The notes: generated by a model not told the origin, from the sequence alone. A stretch of 51,637 bases of DNA from Thiotrichaceae bacterium (GCA_015490895.1 WFWY01000075.1:1-51637), one strand, 5' to 3'; positions 29,570 through 39,633 are shown, numbered from the stretch's first letter. Translations and numbers: made by a program.

Positions 29570-30231
29570 GGGTGTAGGAATCCATTTTCTGCCAGAAAGG
29601 TTTGGGTGATACCACTGTCCTGTGTTGTATCGGCAGCGTGCTCACCCAGTAAAAGGCGCTCAAGATAGCGGGCAATCAGATCCACTTCAAGATTAACCTG
29701 AGTTCCTGTGGAATAATGCTTGATAATGGTTTCCTCAATTGTATGAGGCACAATATTCAGTTCAAACACCGCTCCTGTCACCTTGTTGACGGTCAGGCTC
29801 ACCCCATCCACACAGATAGAGCCCTTGTTCGCAATATAGCGTGCCAGTTCATTCGGTGCTTTGATATGAAAACGTACCGAGCGCCCGTCATCATAAAGTT
29901 TTAGTACCTCACCCAGCCCGTCCACATGGCCACTCACCAGATGCCCACCCAGATGGGTCTGCAAGGTCAACGCCTTTTCCAGGTTTACCTCAGAAGCCGG
30001 TGATAATTGCCCCAGTGACGTCAACGACAGTGTTTCATTGGAGACATCTGCTGCAAAATGCTGTGCATCAAAGTCAATCGCTGTTAGACACACGCCATTC
30101 ACCGCAATACTGTCGCCTAGTGACACATCCGTCATGTCCAGCTTGCCTGTGGCAATACGCAGGCGCATATCCCCACCGCGAGGCTGTATGGATTGTAACG
30201 TACCAATAGCTTGAATAATTCCGGTAAACAT
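29566..30231 (-). CDS. ribE: Riboflavin synthase, alpha chain
   Basis: 221 residues starting at MFTGIIQAIG, the invariant beginning of this family; the frame extends 18 codons further upstream but those are not conserved. Two repeats of the lumazine-binding barrel are seen, each with GDSIAVNGVCLT or GSICVDGVSLTVN and the Ser-Val/Ala-Asp-x-Ser and HLVSGHVDG motifs. It converts two lumazine molecules into riboflavin. Its upstream neighbour on the genetic strand should be ribD, but here a type A element and two small genes lie between. Confidence 0.96.
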   Translation of the reverse strand: MFTGIIQAIGTLQSIQPRGGDMRLRIATGKLDMTDVSLGDSIAVNGVCLTAIDFDAQHFAADVSNETLSLTSLGQLSPASEVNLEKALTLQTHLGGHLVSGHVDGLGEVLKLYDDGRSVRFHIKAPNELARYIANKGSICVDGVSLTVNKVTGAVFELNIVPHTIEETIIKHYSTGTQVNLEVDLIARYLERLLLGEHAADTTQDSGITQTFLAENGFLHP

Positions 30232-30301
30232 GAGTGTAGTAGTGTAGTGAAGCGTTTGATTTGCGGAGGTGCAATCATACGCCAAACAGCGGGGAATGCC
30301 T

Positions 30302-30314
30302 ATTCAGAGTCTCC
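30302..30314. repeat. 13-bp solo element end adjoining type A copy 2
   Basis: ATTCAGAGTCTCC directly before TTAA is the inverted end of a type B/A element (GGAGACTCTGAAT). With the neighbouring copy it makes the palindrome CAGAGTCTCCTTAAGGAGACTC-like junction. It suggests two elements inserted at the same TTAA, or one excision scar. Confidence 0.55.
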
Positions 30315-30481
30315 TTAAGGAGACTCTGATCAAGTCCCAGTCGTTTTCCTGAGGCTGAAATATCGCCATTTTTTCGCTATAAAAGTGATCAATAGAATGA
30401 CTATTGCTAACTTTTCTATCAAAAAACTGACGAATTTCATCTCACAGGAAATTCGACCGGACTTAATCAGAGCCTCCTTAA
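30315..30481 (-). mobile_element. MITE-like element, type A, copy 2 (167 bp)
   Basis: Same length and sequence plan as the 2871 copy, in the opposite orientation, with TTAA at both edges (30315-30318 and 30478-30481). The right-hand TTAA contains the stop codon of the yciI-like gene. An internal frame of about 32 codons (NRMTIANFSIKKLTNFISQ) is shared with copies 1 and 4. It separates ribE from everything upstream. Confidence 0.92.
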
Positions 30482-30804
30482 TGTACCTGGTCTGGCATTT
30501 CAATCATTTCCGACACTTCCAGCGTTCCATTAATTTTAAGGAAGGGACAGGTTTTTGCGACTTCTCGTGCAGCCTCCATAGAATCAAACTGCAGAACACT
30601 CATCCCGGACATAGCCGTTGTACTACCCGGCTCACTGCTACCATCCGGGTGAATAGTTTGCGTATCCTTGAAAGGAATAGCCGGGTTAACCACCGCATCA
30701 CCCAGGGAGTCAAGCCATTGCTGGTATTCACTCAAATGCTCCTGCTGCTTTGCCTGGCTCGTTGGGTAATCACCACCCACGTAAACGAATATGTATTTTT
30801 GCAT
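30478..30804 (-). CDS. YCII-related (YciI/DGPF-like) protein
   Basis: 108 residues: MQKYIFVYVGGDYP at the start, QWLDSLGDAVVNPAIPFKDT in the middle and FDSMEAAREVAKTCPFLKIN toward the end fit the YCII/DGPF-like dimeric alpha-beta barrel. Members have been linked to sigma factor-associated or small-molecule roles, but the function here is unknown. The TAA stop lies in the target TTAA of the neighbouring element. It interrupts the ribD-ribE gene order and is likely an insertion. Confidence 0.8.
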   Translation of the reverse strand: MQKYIFVYVGGDYPTSQAKQQEHLSEYQQWLDSLGDAVVNPAIPFKDTQTIHPDGSSEPGSTTAMSGMSVLQFDSMEAAREVAKTCPFLKINGTLEVSEMIEMPDQVH

Positions 30805-30834
30805 GTATAAACTCCTGAAATTTTCCCGATTGTA

Positions 30835-30859
30835 TCACTAACAACGCCCCTGTTAGTGA
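30835..30859. promoter_or_regulatory. Perfect hairpin in the divergent promoter region
   Basis: TCACTAACA and TGTTAGTGA are perfect 9-bp inverted arms around a 7-nt spacer. They lie 31 bp upstream of the yciI-like start and 121 bp upstream of the divergent 30980 gene. Such a site could bind a dimeric regulator of both genes; no T-run follows on either side that would make a strong terminator. Confidence 0.4.
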
Positions 30860-30979
30860 CGAACCTCCGTAGAATAAAAAAAGCCTTGATAGTTCACACA
30901 TCAATCTCAATACTATTAATTAGTTATATCCATAAGATGGATAGGTTTTTTCAAACCAGGAAAATCAAGGAGAATAATT

Positions 30980-31390
30980 ATGTTTGCACCCATTACCATA
31001 CCCTATGGTTGCGTTATGTTATTTAACGTCGTTGATTTAAAGGAAGGCGTAGAAATTGAAGACGTGGAGTTATTGCTCGGCGAAATGTGTAATGTTGTTA
31101 AAAATAACTACGGTGATGATAATGGTGGCTTTATCGCCGGTCAGGTTTTCAAGTACACCGGGTTTATTTCAGAAGAAGGCAGTGTTGGTGAACCACCGGA
31201 CGAAAAACGCAGTGCCGCAAAAATAAAGCAGGGGGAGCTTGCGATTGTCACCTACTGGAAGTCTTTTGAACAGCACGAAAAATCACACGCTGATAAGCTA
31301 TTTAAAGAAAAATTTTCTCAATTAGTCGATTTTTGTGATGATACCTACGAAATTGGCTATGAAATGCTCTGGCAAGGTGTACCCGAATAG
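30980..31390 (+). CDS. Hypothetical protein, possibly a dimeric alpha-beta barrel
   Basis: 136 residues with AAGGAGAATAATT before the ATG, so it is well expressed in principle. It starts MFAPITIPYGCVMLFNVVDL and contains GELAIVTYWKSFEQHEKSHADKLFKEKF, which recalls antibiotic-monooxygenase or stress-response barrel proteins (xxVxxWxSxExHxxxxxS). Long acidic helices dominate. It points against all surrounding genes and lies inside the split riboflavin operon with the yciI-like gene. No firm family. Confidence 0.75.
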   Translation: MFAPITIPYGCVMLFNVVDLKEGVEIEDVELLLGEMCNVVKNNYGDDNGGFIAGQVFKYTGFISEEGSVGEPPDEKRSAAKIKQGELAIVTYWKSFEQHEKSHADKLFKEKFSQLVDFCDDTYEIGYEMLWQGVPE

Positions 31391-31461
31391 CAGTATAGGG
31401 GGTACATGGGGGGCACATGGTATGGGGGTATACTGTAGCAAAGGAAGGCTGGTATTTTTAT

Positions 31462-32601
31462 TCAGTATTCAGTGTGTGCTGTTATTCGCCAGTCCTTGCC
31501 TACTGCGCGTATTTCCTTGATAGTAAGGTTGATACGGTCTTGCATATGCTCAAGCCCGGGCAGGTTGAGCAAGCCCCTGGCATTGCTGCCCATCAGGTGC
31601 GGTGCCATATAGATAATGAGTTCGTCAACCAGTCTTTCCTGCAACAGTGCGCCACATAGAGTTGCGCCGGCTTCGACATGGATTTCATTCACTTCCTGGC
31701 TGGCAAGGGTTTGCATAACTTCCTTTAAGGGTAGATGGCCAGGGTGATTGATAGTACTGATAGCGGGGAGGGAGATGACTTCTGCGCCGGTGCCGAGTAA
31801 GGCTTGTACCTTCGAGGATGTTGGCTTCTCATGGGTGAAAATACGTGTTTTGCCCGCCAGTGCCAGCATATTGGCGTGGATGGGGGTGAGGCATTCAGGA
31901 TCCAGCACGACCCGTAGGGGTTGTCTGACCGGCTCGCTAATCCCCAGTTCATTGGCATTAAGGCGTACGTTGAGTGAGGGGTTGTCTGCAAGTACGGTGC
32001 CTTGTCCGGTCAGGATAGCGGAGGCTTTGGCGCGCAATTGTTGCACGTCTCGTCTGGCTTCGGGTGAAGTAATCCATTTGCTTTCACCGGACGCCATGGC
32101 AGTGCGCCCGTCCAGGCTCATGGCTAGTTTGATGGATACCCATGGTAAACCCTGTTCCATGCGCTTGATAAAACCGGGGTTTAATGCTCTGGCTTCAGTT
32201 TCCATCAAGCCGCTTGTAACATCTACCTGGGCCTCGCGAAGGTGTTGTATGCCTTTGCCAGCAACGAGCGGGTTTGGGTCTTGCATGGCGATGACGACAC
32301 GCTTTACGCCGGACTGGATCAGTGCCAGGGAGCAGGGTGGTGTTTTGCCGGTGTGGGCACAGGGTTCCAACGTGATATAGGCTGTTGCTCCTTGTGCCTG
32401 TGTGGTAGTTAGCTGGCTCAGGGCGTGGATTTCTGCATGGGCTTGCCCGGGTTTCTCGTGCCAGCCTTCGGCTATCTTGATGTCATTTTTAACCACGACA
32501 CAGCCAACACGAGGGTTGGGGTGTGTTGTGTACAGGCCTTTCTGGGCAAGCTGGATGGCTTTTGCCATAAAGGTGTGGTCTGCAACGGAAAAATCTGCCA
32601 T
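31462..32601 (-). CDS. ribD: Riboflavin biosynthesis protein RibD (pyrimidine deaminase/reductase)
   Basis: 379 residues. Deaminase domain: HPNPRVGCVVV, then zinc ligands His55 and catalytic Glu57 in HAEIHAL, Cys81 and Cys90 in LEPCAHTGKTPPC. Reductase domain: KLAMSLDGRTAM, SEARRDVQ-like SPEARRDVQQLRA and EAGATLCGALL. It performs deamination and NADPH reduction early in the riboflavin pathway. In relatives ribD is directly followed by ribE; here about 1.2 kb of inserted material intervenes. Confidence 0.96.
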   Translation of the reverse strand: MADFSVADHTFMAKAIQLAQKGLYTTHPNPRVGCVVVKNDIKIAEGWHEKPGQAHAEIHALSQLTTTQAQGATAYITLEPCAHTGKTPPCSLALIQSGVKRVVIAMQDPNPLVAGKGIQHLREAQVDVTSGLMETEARALNPGFIKRMEQGLPWVSIKLAMSLDGRTAMASGESKWITSPEARRDVQQLRAKASAILTGQGTVLADNPSLNVRLNANELGISEPVRQPLRVVLDPECLTPIHANMLALAGKTRIFTHEKPTSSKVQALLGTGAEVISLPAISTINHPGHLPLKEVMQTLASQEVNEIHVEAGATLCGALLQERLVDELIIYMAPHLMGSNARGLLNLPGLEHMQDRINLTIKEIRAVGKDWRITAHTEY

Positions 32602-32615
32602 GTGTGGTTCTTTCG

Positions 32616-32698
32616 TTAAGGAGCCTCTGATTAAGTCCGGTCGAATTTCCTGTAATTTTTCGCTACGCTTCCTATTCTATTCTCGGACAAGCTCCTAG
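32616..32698. mobile_element. Chimeric MITE-like element between nrdR and ribD (83 bp)
   Basis: The left end is the type A terminus (TTAAGGAGCCTCTGATTAAG, then TCCGGTCGAATTTCCTGT). The right half is type C: from the other strand CTAGGAGCTTGTCCGAGAAT, then AGGAAGCGTAGCGAAAA. The CTAG at the right edge contains the nrdR stop codon. It is the shortest element here and lies between two genes normally in one operon. Confidence 0.82.
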
Positions 32699-33159
32699 TG
32701 TTTACTGTTTTCCATCTGTTCGATAATATGCTTGAATTCGGCGATGGTGTTAAAGCTGTTATAGACCGATGCAAAGCGCACATAGGCGACATCATCCAGT
32801 GAGCGTAACTCTTGCATGACGTGTTCACCAATCTGTACGGAGGGTACTTCGTTTTCGCCGGTGGACAGAATGCTTTTTTTAATACGTATAATGGCTGATT
32901 CCATTTGCTCGGCTGAAACCGGGCGCTTTTTCAGGGCGCGTAACATGCCGTCGCGTAATTTGTGCTCACTAAAAGACTGACGTACGTCGTTAGATTTCAG
33001 TACCGTTGGCATGTTGAAATTGGCCGTTTCGTAGGTGGTAAAACGCTCTTTGCAGTTTTTACCCTGGCATTCCCGACGCCGCCGCACCTGATCCCCGTCA
33101 CTCGCAAAACGGGAATCAATCACGCGCGTTGCGCGATTGCCGCAAAAAGGACAGTGCAT
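32695..33159 (-). CDS. nrdR: Transcriptional repressor NrdR
   Basis: 154 residues. The zinc ribbon begins MHCPFC (Cys3, Cys6), but the second pair is Cys31-x4-Cys36 (ECQGKNCKERFTTYE), two residues longer than the usual C-x2-C. The ATP-cone (MPTVLKSNDVRQSFSEHKLR to VAYVRFASVYNSF) is complete. NrdR senses ATP/dATP and represses ribonucleotide reductase genes. It sits 14 bp after glyA, the standard context. The stop TAG overlaps the edge of a repeat element. Confidence 0.96.
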   Translation of the reverse strand: MHCPFCGNRATRVIDSRFASDGDQVRRRRECQGKNCKERFTTYETANFNMPTVLKSNDVRQSFSEHKLRDGMLRALKKRPVSAEQMESAIIRIKKSILSTGENEVPSVQIGEHVMQELRSLDDVAYVRFASVYNSFNTIAEFKHIIEQMENSKH

Positions 33160-33173
33160 AGCTACTCCTCAAA

Positions 33174-34427
33174 TTAGCTATAGACAGGCAGTCGCTCGCA
33201 GATAGCCTGTACTTTCTCCCTCACTGTATCAATTATTGATTCGTCGTTCAGGTCTTCAAGGATATCACAAATCCAGCCTGCCAGGTCACTTGCATCCTGT
33301 TCGGTGAAGCCCCGGGTGGTAATGGCAGGGGTGCCAATACGAATACCGCTGGTGACAAAAGGTGACTGCGGGTCATTGGGGACGGCATTTTTATTGACGG
33401 TAATATGTGCCTTGCTCAGGGCGGCATCGACTTCTTTTCCGGTGAGCCCCTTGTCAATAAAGTCAACCAGGAACAAATGGTTATCGGTGCCACCAGAGAC
33501 AATTTTATGACCTCGTTCAATCAGGGTGTTAGCCATGGCCCTGGCATTCACAATGACCTGCTTTTGGTAGTCTTTGTAGGCAGGCTCCATGGCTTCTTTA
33601 AAGGAGACGGCTTTTGCTGCAATCACATGCATTAACGGGCCGCCCTGGATACCGGGGAAGATAGCAGAGTTCAGTTTTTTCTCAATATCCGGGTTGGATT
33701 TTGCCAGAATGATACCACCACGGGGGCCACGCAAGGTTTTGTGTGTTGTTGAAGTGGTGACATCAGCGATTTGTGTGGGGTTGGGGTATTCACCTGCCGC
33801 AACCAGTCCGGCTACGTGTGCCATATCGACCATCAGGTAGGCACCTACTTTATCGGCGATATCCCGAAAGCGTTGCCAGTCCACCACGCGGGAATAGGCT
33901 GAGAAGCCTGCTACGATCATTTTGGGCTGGTGCTCAGTAGCCAGGCGCTCAACCTGTTCGTAGTTTATTTCTCCGGTTTCCGGATTCAGTCCATATTGTA
34001 CGGCGTTATAGGTTCTGCCGGAGAAGCTGACATGGGAACCATGGGTGAGATGCCCTCCGTCAGCCAGGCTCATGCCTAGCACATGGTCACCGGCTTCCAG
34101 CAGGGCAAGATAGACCGCGGCATTGGCCTGAGAGCCTGAGTGCGGTTGTACGTTGGCATAATCCGCATCAAACAGTTTTTTTATCCGGTCAATCGCTAGT
34201 TGCTCGGCAATGTCGACATTTTCACAGCCGCCATAATAGCGTTTCGCAGGGTAGCCTTCGGCATATTTGTTGGTTAACACAGAGCCCTGGGCTTCCATGA
34301 CACGGGGGCTGGCATAGTTTTCGGATGCAATTAATTCAATGTGGGTTTCCTGCCGTTCAATTTCTGCCTGCATCGCATTGAATAATTCATCATCATACCC
34401 GGCAATACGCATATCTCTGGAAAACAT
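33174..34427 (-). CDS. glyA: Serine hydroxymethyltransferase
   Basis: 417 residues, normal length. PLP-binding Lys lies in [15 protein letters not shown]; other landmarks are [49 protein letters not shown]-like [18 protein letters not shown] and [14 protein letters not shown]. It interconverts serine and glycine while charging tetrahydrofolate with one-carbon units. glyA-nrdR-rib is a conserved group in gammaproteobacteria. No glycine riboswitch is evident in the 100-bp upstream gap. Confidence 0.98.
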   Translation of the reverse strand: MFSRDMRIAGYDDELFNAMQAEIERQETHIELIASENYASPRVMEAQGSVLTNKYAEGYPAKRYYGGCENVDIAEQLAIDRIKKLFDADYANVQPHSGSQANAAVYLALLEAGDHVLGMSLADGGHLTHGSHVSFSGRTYNAVQYGLNPETGEINYEQVERLATEHQPKMIVAGFSAYSRVVDWQRFRDIADKVGAYLMVDMAHVAGLVAAGEYPNPTQIADVTTSTTHKTLRGPRGGIILAKSNPDIEKKLNSAIFPGIQGGPLMHVIAAKAVSFKEAMEPAYKDYQKQVIVNARAMANTLIERGHKIVSGGTDNHLFLVDFIDKGLTGKEVDAALSKAHITVNKNAVPNDPQSPFVTSGIRIGTPAITTRGFTEQDASDLAGWICDILEDLNDESIIDTVREKVQAICERLPVYS

Positions 34428-34530
34428 ATAAAGCCCTCTTGGCTCGGCTAGTTACAAAAAAGGAGCCATGATACCTTACGTAAAGGCCGTTCGACAATGA
34501 TAATCCGATCACTAATCAGGGCAGATAACC

Positions 34531-34818
34531 TTACTTGTGTGCAATGGGCTTGTCGGTAAACAGGTAATCCTTGAGCTCCTTGTTGAAGGCAGGGTCACGT
34601 CTCCTGATCCATTCCAGCACCATCGCAGCATGTTCTTTTTCTTCGTCACGGTTGTGCGCCAGGATGGCTTTTAATTCGGTATCTTTACAGGCATCGACAC
34701 GCTGGTTGTACCAGTCAACAGCTTCCAGCTCCTCCATGAGTGAGGTGATGGCCTTGTGCATATCGCGGGTTTCCTCAGAGAGTTCTTCCACGGGCTCGTG
34801 GTAACCTTCATTTGACAT
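34531..34818 (-). CDS. EncFtn-type ferritin-like protein lacking an encapsulin tag
   Basis: 95 residues, very close to the encapsulated ferritin (EncFtn) of Rhodospirillum rubrum. SLMEELEAVDWYNQRVDA and ILAHNRDEEKEHAAMVLEW hold the ferroxidase ligands: Glu30, Glu60 and His63 correspond to Glu32, Glu62 and His65 of that protein, and Glu29/Glu32/Trp36 are also kept. EncFtn oxidises Fe(II) in a decamer and normally sits in an encapsulin shell through a C-terminal tag. Here the protein ends LFTDKPIAHK, without the usual hydrophobic tag, and no encapsulin gene is nearby. AAGGAG precedes the start. Confidence 0.9.
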   Translation of the reverse strand: MSNEGYHEPVEELSEETRDMHKAITSLMEELEAVDWYNQRVDACKDTELKAILAHNRDEEKEHAAMVLEWIRRRDPAFNKELKDYLFTDKPIAHK

Positions 34819-34840
34819 GGGGTGCTCCTTAGATGGTGTA

Positions 34841-34963
34841 TTAAGGGGACTCTGAATAAGTCGTGAGCGGTTTTCTCGAAGCTAGAATCGCCCATTTTAA
34901 ACAAAAACTGAACAATTCTATCATTCGAGAAATTCCATTCAGACTTAATCAGAGGCTCCTTAA
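34841..34963 (+). mobile_element. MITE-like element, type B, full copy (123 bp)
   Basis: TTAA at both edges; ends GGGACTCTGAATAAGTCGTG and, from the other strand, GGAGCCTCTGATTAAGTCTG. Internal inverted parts TTCTCGAAGCTAGAAT and ATTCTATCATTCGAGAAA pair with each other. It begins 22 bp upstream of the EncFtn-like start and so replaces or supplies that gene's promoter; its other side is 9 bp from the cca stop. Confidence 0.88.
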
Positions 34964-34972
34964 GGTGAAGCC

Positions 34973-36220
34973 TCAGGCTTTGGGTTTCTCAGTCTTGAGT
35001 GTAGAACAAAATGTCTTGAGTGCTAATAGTCGGCGCTTATGCAGTGCATCCTTGATCTGTTCACCATTCATGTCGTCGGTGATCAGGTCGTGAATATTCA
35101 CTTCACGGCATAGTTTGGCAGCCTGGGTGTAAAAATCCAGTTGTGGGTAGGCATTATTTTCATAACCGGTACGCCCCCGGCTATCTGCCTTGCAGGCAAG
35201 CAAAAGCTCGTCAAATCGCTCCGCCTTGCGAAAAACATCGCAGGCTACCAATACCTTGAGGATGCTCCTGGGTGTTAGCTCCAGGGCCTTATGGATATGA
35301 GTATGGTAGCGGGCGGTGAGTTTGGCTAATTCGCCAAAGCGTCGGGGAATACGATACTGAATACAGAGATCGACCAGCAACTCATAGCTTCTTTCTTCGT
35401 GCCCATGGTGACTGGGCAAAATTGCCTTGGGGGTAATGCCTTTGCCGAGGTCGTGGGTTAGGGCGGCAAAGCGGGTTTCCGGTTTGTTGCTCAGCAAGCA
35501 GGCCTGTTGCAATACCATCATGGTATGGATGCCGGTATCAATTTCAGGGTGCCACTTGGCAGGTTGAGGTATACCAAACAGGCGGTCGATGTCTGGAAAT
35601 AGCCTTTTTAGTGCGCCACATTCGCGCAAGGTAGTAAAGAAGTGGTGTGGCTGGTTTTCGCCCAGGGCACGTTCGGTTTCCTGCCAGACTCGCTCGGCAA
35701 CCAGTGCATCTGCTTCCCCTGCTGCGACCATGTCAGACATCAGTTGCAAGGTTTCTCTGGCAATGGTAAAGCCCAGGTTTGCATAGCGTGCGGCAAACCG
35801 GGCGACCCGCAAAATCCGTACCGGGTCTTCGGCAAAAGCCGGTGAAACATGACGTAACACACGGTTTTCAATATCCTGCTGGCCGCCATAGAAATCATGT
35901 AAGTTCCCCTGTTCATCCTCAGCCATGGCGTTGATAGTTAAGTCACGGCGTAATAGATCCTGTTCCAGAGTGGTTTCCGGGGAGGCATTAAAGCGGAAGC
36001 CATGATAGCCTTTGCCTGTCTTGCGTTCGGTACGCGCCAGCGCATATTCTTCGTGCGTCTCAGGGTGTAGAAAAACGGGAAAGTCCTTGCCTACAGCGCG
36101 ATAGCCACGCGCTGTCATTTGTGTCGGTGTGGCGCCTGTGACCACCCAGTCACGGTCTTTAACAGGGAGCCCCAGTAATCTGTCCCGGACGGCGCCACCC
36201 ACCAGATAGACGCGCATCAT
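34973..36220 (-). CDS. cca: CCA-adding tRNA nucleotidyltransferase with HD domain
   Basis: 415 residues. Nucleotidyltransferase core: YLVGGAVRDRLLGLPVKDRDWVV with the catalytic DxD, and RRDLTINAMA; tRNA-binding neck: DPVRILRVARFAARY. Residues about 225-340 form the HD phosphohydrolase domain (WHPEIDTGIHTMM, FAALTHDLGKG), as in E. coli. It adds or repairs the 3' CCA of tRNAs. Start could be either of two adjacent ATGs; AAGG upstream favours the first. Confidence 0.97.
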   Translation of the reverse strand: MMRVYLVGGAVRDRLLGLPVKDRDWVVTGATPTQMTARGYRAVGKDFPVFLHPETHEEYALARTERKTGKGYHGFRFNASPETTLEQDLLRRDLTINAMAEDEQGNLHDFYGGQQDIENRVLRHVSPAFAEDPVRILRVARFAARYANLGFTIARETLQLMSDMVAAGEADALVAERVWQETERALGENQPHHFFTTLRECGALKRLFPDIDRLFGIPQPAKWHPEIDTGIHTMMVLQQACLLSNKPETRFAALTHDLGKGITPKAILPSHHGHEERSYELLVDLCIQYRIPRRFGELAKLTARYHTHIHKALELTPRSILKVLVACDVFRKAERFDELLLACKADSRGRTGYENNAYPQLDFYTQAAKLCREVNIHDLITDDMNGEQIKDALHKRRLLALKTFCSTLKTEKPKA

Positions 36221-37883
<1,663 letters not shown>

Positions 37884-37908
37884 TTTCCGGTTTTATCCAC
37901 TTAGTCAA

Positions 37909-37937
37909 GGGAGCAACGTAGGTTGCTCCCTTTTTTT
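37909..37937 (+). terminator. Rho-independent terminator after sqr
   Basis: GGGAGCAAC, a 4-nt loop, then GTTGCTCCC and a run of seven T. Placed 26 bp after the sqr stop and just before nadC. Confidence 0.95.
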
Positions 37938-37976
37938 GTGCTACTGTTTTGATTGTTCATGCAAGACGGATATTTC

Positions 37977-38804
37977 ATGAAGCTACCCAATAATATTTCC
38001 CGGTCTGTTCATGTTGCTTTGCAGGAAGATATAGGCACGGGCGATGTGACAGCGGATCTGATCCCGTTAGATGAAGCATCCAAGGCTACCGTTATTTGTC
38101 GGGATGATGCAGTGCTGTGCGGGACAGCCTGGTTCGATGAAACATTTTATCAGGTTGATAACTCTGCGATAGTACAGTGGTACCATAAAGATGGCGATAT
38201 TATTGAGCCTGGTACAGTCCTGTGTCGGGTACAGGGAGCATCTCGCTCATTGTTGAGCGCTGAACGGGTGGCGCTGAATTTTTTGCAGCTGCTATCCGCC
38301 ACTGCCACGGCGACACATACCTATGTCAATGCGGTAGCTGGTACCAGAGCACGTATACTGGATACGCGAAAAACCCTGCCAGGCCTACGACAGGCGCAGA
38401 AATATGCGGTTACTTGTGGAGGTGGTAGTAACCACCGTATCGGGCTTTATGACCGTGTACTCATCAAGGAAAACCATATTCTGGCTGCAGGTTCCATTTC
38501 GCGTGCTGTGGAACAGGCCCGGTTGTTGCATCCAGATCTCCTGGTTGAAGTTGAGACAGAAACACGGACAGAATTTGAAGAAGCCCGACTTGCCAATGCT
38601 GATATTATTATGCTGGATAACTTTAGCCTGGAGCAGATGCGTGAGGTGGTCAGTGCCAACCAGGGAGAGATTGTGCTGGAGGCCTCTGGCGGAGTGACGT
38701 TGAAGACCGTTCGTGCCATTGCCGAAACCGGTGTGGATTACATTTCCGTGGGAGAAATTACCAAGGATGTCAGTGCGGTCGATTTATCCATGCGTTTTGA
38801 GTAG
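37977..38804 (+). CDS. nadC: Nicotinate-nucleotide pyrophosphorylase (quinolinate phosphoribosyltransferase)
   Basis: 275 residues from ATG 37977 (an in-frame ATG at 37959 and a TTG at 37953 also exist; no ribosome site decides, but the family begins near here). Motifs: LQEDIGTGDVTADLI, RVALNFLQLLSATAT, ILDTRKTLPGLRQAQKYAV, GGGSNHRIGLYDRVLIKENH, ADIIMLDNFS and LEASGGVTLKTVRAIAETGVDYISVG. It turns quinolinate and PRPP into nicotinate mononucleotide for NAD synthesis. It reads toward yaaA. Confidence 0.96.
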   Translation: MKLPNNISRSVHVALQEDIGTGDVTADLIPLDEASKATVICRDDAVLCGTAWFDETFYQVDNSAIVQWYHKDGDIIEPGTVLCRVQGASRSLLSAERVALNFLQLLSATATATHTYVNAVAGTRARILDTRKTLPGLRQAQKYAVTCGGGSNHRIGLYDRVLIKENHILAAGSISRAVEQARLLHPDLLVEVETETRTEFEEARLANADIIMLDNFSLEQMREVVSANQGEIVLEASGGVTLKTVRAIAETGVDYISVGEITKDVSAVDLSMRFE

Positions 38805-38847
38805 TGCCTTCCTCCACTGGGAATACGTGTTGTTCCCTACGCACTCT

Positions 38848-39633
38848 TTAATTTTTTTTCTTTGGCTGGGGCCTGACAAATGTCCATTGCCGGTCATCCG
38901 ACATCGCGTCCGAGTAGCGATAGCCGGCCATGTCAAAACCCTTGATGTCTTCTGAATGTTCAATCCGGTTGCGGATAATATAGTCAGCCATCATGCCCCT
39001 GGCTCGCTTGGCAAAGATGGCGATAACCCGTGCCTTGCCATTTTTCTCTTCCTTGAAATTGATATTCAGTAAACGCCCGTTCAGCAGTTTGAGCTTGACG
39101 GCTTTGAAGTATTCATTGGATGCCAGATTGATAAGTGTTTTTTCCTGCTGTTTTTCCAGCTCATCGTTGAGATCCTGTGTAATGCGATCACCCCAAAACT
39201 GATACAAATTATCGCCGCGTGGATTTTTTAGTTTGGTTTTCATTTCCAGGCGGTAAGGCTGGATCAGATCCAGAGGCTTTAAGGCACCATAGAGGCCTGA
39301 GAGCATACGCAGATGATCCTGGGCATACTGGATATCGTCTTTACTAAACTGGACAGCACTGATACCACTGTATACGTCTCCTTTGAAGGCAAACAGGGCT
39401 TGCTTGGCATTTTCCAGAGTAAAGGGTGTGCTGAAATGCTGAAAGCGGTCATAGTTGAGTTGTGCGATATTTTCGCTAACCTGCATTAATTCACGAATCG
39501 TGTCCACTTCCAGTTGGCGAGCTTCCTGATTGAGTATCAGGCTATCATCCAGTCGTTGTGGCAAAGAGTAGTCGGTTACAGGGGCGGGTGTTTCAAAATC
39601 TTGACCCTTGGAGGGTGAAATAACAATCAGCAT
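38848..39633 (-). CDS. yaaA: Peroxide stress protein YaaA
   Basis: 261 residues, DUF328 family: MLIVISPSKGQDFETPAP, FKGDVYSGI, LRMLSGLYGALKPLDLIQPYRLEMKTKL, LINLASNEYFKAV and FAKRARGMMADYII are all present. In E. coli YaaA lowers free iron and limits oxidative DNA damage during peroxide stress. It is convergent with nadC and comes 57 bp after cydC. Confidence 0.96.
   Translation of the reverse strand: MLIVISPSKGQDFETPAPVTDYSLPQRLDDSLILNQEARQLEVDTIRELMQVSENIAQLNYDRFQHFSTPFTLENAKQALFAFKGDVYSGISAVQFSKDDIQYAQDHLRMLSGLYGALKPLDLIQPYRLEMKTKLKNPRGDNLYQFWGDRITQDLNDELEKQQEKTLINLASNEYFKAVKLKLLNGRLLNINFKEEKNGKARVIAIFAKRARGMMADYIIRNRIEHSEDIKGFDMAGYRYSDAMSDDRQWTFVRPQPKKKN

Noticed and set aside
30385-30810. 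Plus-strand 141-codon frame across element copy 2 and the yciI-like gene
   Set aside because: It starts inside the repeat element and continues antisense to the yciI-like gene, so its length is accidental.
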